Below, in pieces: positions 61,831-64,000 of a stretch of DNA of 64,000 bases. The notes below the pieces were generated by a model. That model had not been told where the DNA came from. It saw only the letters and a program-made list of their open reading frames with translations, and searched no databases. Every line of letters starts with the position of its first letter. Positions within the stretch are counted from its first letter, which is position 1. Both the position numbers and the translations under genes were made by a program. Source of the stretch: Xanthomonas arboricola (GTDB taxonomy: Bacteria; Pseudomonadota; Gammaproteobacteria; Xanthomonadales; Xanthomonadaceae); the NCBI RefSeq assembly GCF_003353015.1, contig NZ_QREM01000010.1, positions 140,912-204,911 on the forward strand, given 5' to 3'.

Positions 61831-63933
61831 ATGAAACGTATTCTGTCGCTACCGTTGTTCTGGAAAATCCTGATGCCGGCCGCGGTGGCGATCGTTTGCC
61901 TATCGAGCTATGTGGCCTTCAGTACGCTGGTATTTCACCGCAACAACGACCGCCTGGAAGCGGTGCGCGACGTGCATTTCCCCATGCTCGATGCGATGAC
62001 GCGCAATGTGGCGGCGCTGGACAAGCTCATCAACGGGCTCAATGGCGCAGCGGCCGCCGGCGATGCCGACATGTTGGCGGCCACCAAACCGGTGGCCGAA
62101 GAGATCCACGCTTCCTACGTGAAACTGCAGAAGGCCGATCCGGCCAATGCCGGGGAGCTTGCCCGGCTGGGCAAGCAGTTCGACGACTACTACCGCCTGG
62201 CCCAGGGCGTGGCCGCCGCGTTCGTGGAGCAGCGCGAACCCGACGCCGCGCAGATGAGCGCCATGGCACCGGCACTGGAGACCTACCGCTCCACCCTGAC
62301 CGCCATGCAGAAGCGCGCCGACGCACGCTTCCGCGGCACCGTGCAGGAAGCGGTGGACAGCTCGGTGGCGGCAAGCATCGGCGGGCTGGTGCTGGGCGTG
62401 GTCGGTGCGCTGCTGTGCATCGCCTTCGGCTGGATCGTGGCACGCGCCATCACCCAACCGCTGCACCGTGCGGTGGGCATTGCGCATGCAGTGTCCTCGG
62501 GCAAGCTGGACAACAGCATCTCGATCGACCGCAACGACGAGGTCGGCCAGCTGCTGCAGGCGATGGACAGCATGCAGCGCCAGCTGCGTCGGGTGATCCA
62601 GGCGCAGACCGACATGGGCGACAGGCACGAGGCCGGCATGGTCAGCCACCGCATCGCCGAGCAGGAATTTCCCGGCGAATTCGGCAGCATGGTGCGTGCC
62701 AGCAACGCGCTGGTGTCCAGCCATATCGCGGTGACGATGCAGATCGTCGCATTGACCGAACGCTATGCCGCCGGCGACCTGTCGCAGCAGCTGGAGCCGC
62801 TGCCGGGCGAGAAGGCGGTGATCAGTCAGTCGATCAACGATGTGCGGGCCAGCCTGTTGTCGATCAACGGCGAGATCAAGCGCCTGGCATCGGCGGCGGC
62901 GGCCGGCGACTTCAGCGCACGTGGCGACGAGACCGCGTTCGAGCACGACTTCCGCCAGATCGTGGTGGACCTCAATCACCTGATGAGCAGCTCTGACAAG
63001 AGCCTGGGTGCGGTGTCGCAGGTGCTGCAGGCGATTGCCGGCGGCGATCTGACCACGCGCATGCACGGCGACTTTGCCGGCGTGTTCGCGCGCATGCGCG
63101 ACGATGCCAACACCACGGTGGATCGCCTGACCGACATCGTCGGGCGTATCCAGCATTCCTCGTCGGAGATCGATACCGCGGCCGGCGAAATTGCCGCCGG
63201 CAATCAGGACCTGTCGCGGCGTACCGAACAGCAGGCGGCCAACCTGGAAGAGACTGCCGCCTCGATGGAGGAACTCACCTCCACCGTCAGGCAGAACGCC
63301 GAACATGCGCTGCAGGCCAACGAACTGGCACGCAGTGCGGCCAGTGTGGCTTCCAAGGGCGGCGAAGTGGTCAGCCAGGTCGTCGGCACCATGTCGGGCA
63401 TCGAAACCTCCTCGAAGAAAATCGCCGAAATCATCAGCGTCATCGATGGCATCGCCTTCCAGACCAATATCCTGGCCCTGAACGCGGCAGTGGAAGCAGC
63501 GCGTGCCGGCGAACAGGGCCGCGGCTTTGCGGTGGTCGCCTCGGAAGTGCGCACGCTCGCGCAGCGTTCGTCCGCTGCGGCCAGGGAGATCAAGGAGCTG
63601 ATCGACGCCTCGGTGGGCAAGGTGGCCGAAGGCTCGGTGCTGGTGCACAAGGCCGGCACCACCATGACCGAGATCGTCGCCAGCGTGAACCGGGTCACCG
63701 ACATCATGGGGCAGATCACCGCCGCCTCCACCGAGCAGTCGGCCGGCATCGAGCAGGTCAACCAGACCGTGATCCAGATGGACGAAACCACCCAGCAGAA
63801 TGCAGCGCTGGTGGAAGAAGCCATGGCCGCGGCCCGGGCGATGGAGAAGCAATCCAGCACCCTGACCCAGCTGGTCTCGCTGTTCCAGCTGGAGCCCGCC
63901 AGCGCGCAGCAGCTGGAACGCGACGCCGCATAG
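61831..63933 (+). CDS. Methyl-accepting chemotaxis protein
   Basis: A 700-residue chemoreceptor. Helix 1 (~10-33), a ~150-residue periplasmic four-helix-bundle sensor ([21 protein letters not shown]...), helix 2 '[25 protein letters not shown]', then HAMP ('[21 protein letters not shown]') and two further HAMP-like segments ('[17 protein letters not shown]', '[16 protein letters not shown]'). The signalling tip is '[43 protein letters not shown]'. No C-terminal CheR-docking pentapeptide is evident. A GTG ten codons upstream overlaps the previous stop and is an alternative start. It probably senses the PstS-like protein encoded just before it. A hairpin follows at the window edge. Confidence 0.93.
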   Translation: MKRILSLPLFWKILMPAAVAIVCLSSYVAFSTLVFHRNNDRLEAVRDVHFPMLDAMTRNVAALDKLINGLNGAAAAGDADMLAATKPVAEEIHASYVKLQKADPANAGELARLGKQFDDYYRLAQGVAAAFVEQREPDAAQMSAMAPALETYRSTLTAMQKRADARFRGTVQEAVDSSVAASIGGLVLGVVGALLCIAFGWIVARAITQPLHRAVGIAHAVSSGKLDNSISIDRNDEVGQLLQAMDSMQRQLRRVIQAQTDMGDRHEAGMVSHRIAEQEFPGEFGSMVRASNALVSSHIAVTMQIVALTERYAAGDLSQQLEPLPGEKAVISQSINDVRASLLSINGEIKRLASAAAAGDFSARGDETAFEHDFRQIVVDLNHLMSSSDKSLGAVSQVLQAIAGGDLTTRMHGDFAGVFARMRDDANTTVDRLTDIVGRIQHSSSEIDTAAGEIAAGNQDLSRRTEQQAANLEETAASMEELTSTVRQNAEHALQANELARSAASVASKGGEVVSQVVGTMSGIETSSKKIAEIISVIDGIAFQTNILALNAAVEAARAGEQGRGFAVVASEVRTLAQRSSAAAREIKELIDASVGKVAEGSVLVHKAGTTMTEIVASVNRVTDIMGQITAASTEQSAGIEQVNQTVIQMDETTQQNAALVEEAMAAARAMEKQSSTLTQLVSLFQLEPASAQQLERDAA

Positions 63934-63966
63934 TCGACCGACTGGATCGTCCCGCGACGCGCCCGA

Positions 63967-63999
63967 AGCCCTCTTCTGCATGGACTGCAGAAGGGGGCT
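63967..63999 (+). terminator. Terminator hairpin at the window edge
   Basis: AGCCCTCTTCTGCA pairs with TGCAGAAGGGGGCT with one mismatch around a TGGAC loop. It begins 34 bp after the chemoreceptor stop. Any T-tract would lie beyond the window. Confidence 0.6.
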
Positions 64000-64000
64000 G

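Noticed and set aside
61900-63981. Leftward 693-codon open frame opposite the chemoreceptor
   Set aside because: Antisense shadow; the rightward frame carries the chemoreceptor signalling motif.

Overview
The window is chromosomal DNA of a high-GC gammaproteobacterium, almost certainly Xanthomonas. The basis is gene content and order, strong G/C third-position bias, GTAGGAGCGC-type inverted repeats and GATTCCC repeats between genes, and families typical of that genus. It is gene-dense. No rRNA, tRNA, CRISPR array, insertion sequence or prophage gene was seen. Species cannot be fixed by eye.

Layout. 0.4-5.3 kb: a YadGH-type ABC exporter, a CPA1 Na+/H+ antiporter and a secreted fasciclin protein. 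5.8-8.7 kb: a DNA-repair pair, namely a DUF4130-UdgX uracil-DNA glycosylase fusion and its companion radical SAM protein. 8.8-13.7 kb: DoxX and a DODA dioxygenase divergent from a LysR regulator, then a WrbA-like flavoprotein, an aldo/keto reductase and a family-2 glycosyltransferase. 13.8-20 kb: an M13 metallopeptidase lipoprotein, an MpaB/DUF2236 protein, a two-helix membrane protein and an APC permease. 20.2-22.7 kb: a LytS/LytTR two-component pair with a small lipoprotein. 23-26.5 kb: a D-amino-acid-oxidase-like flavoenzyme with permuted motif order, a YciF ferritin-like protein and a manganese catalase. 27.4-33.1 kb: a signalling block with a CheB/CheR/PAS/HWE-kinase hybrid divergent from a lone receiver, and a sigma-54 response regulator followed by a small DHp-like protein.

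33.7-43.9 kb mixes general-stress genes (SDR, DUF4142, Zn-alcohol dehydrogenase, several tiny hydrophilic proteins, a YkgJ zinc-cluster protein) with a galactofuranose-type glycan operon (galE, glycosyltransferase, glf, clan GH-A glycosidase). That operon ends in the amputated head of an ABC exporter gene. 44.3-49.0 kb is a tightly coupled four-gene operon: DUF3348, a MotA/ExbB-like membrane protein with a ~700-residue repeat tail (DUF802), an OmpA/MotB-like protein and DUF2894. Its core resembles the ZorA/ZorB stator of Zorya defence and is the best candidate for an undescribed system here. 49.2-54.9 kb is an ABC-2 exporter coupled to a TonB-dependent siderophore-type receptor. 55.5-58.3 kb holds an M14 carboxypeptidase and a trypsin-like protease beside an AT-rich gap. 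58.6-59.7 kb is a LysR regulator destroyed by an internal deletion, divergent from a RidA gene. 60.2-63.9 kb is a porin, a PstS-like periplasmic protein and a methyl-accepting chemotaxis protein in one operon.

Starts were chosen by ribosome-binding site, family N-terminus and operon overlaps. Functional assignments rest on motif recognition from the translated sequence; no search was run.
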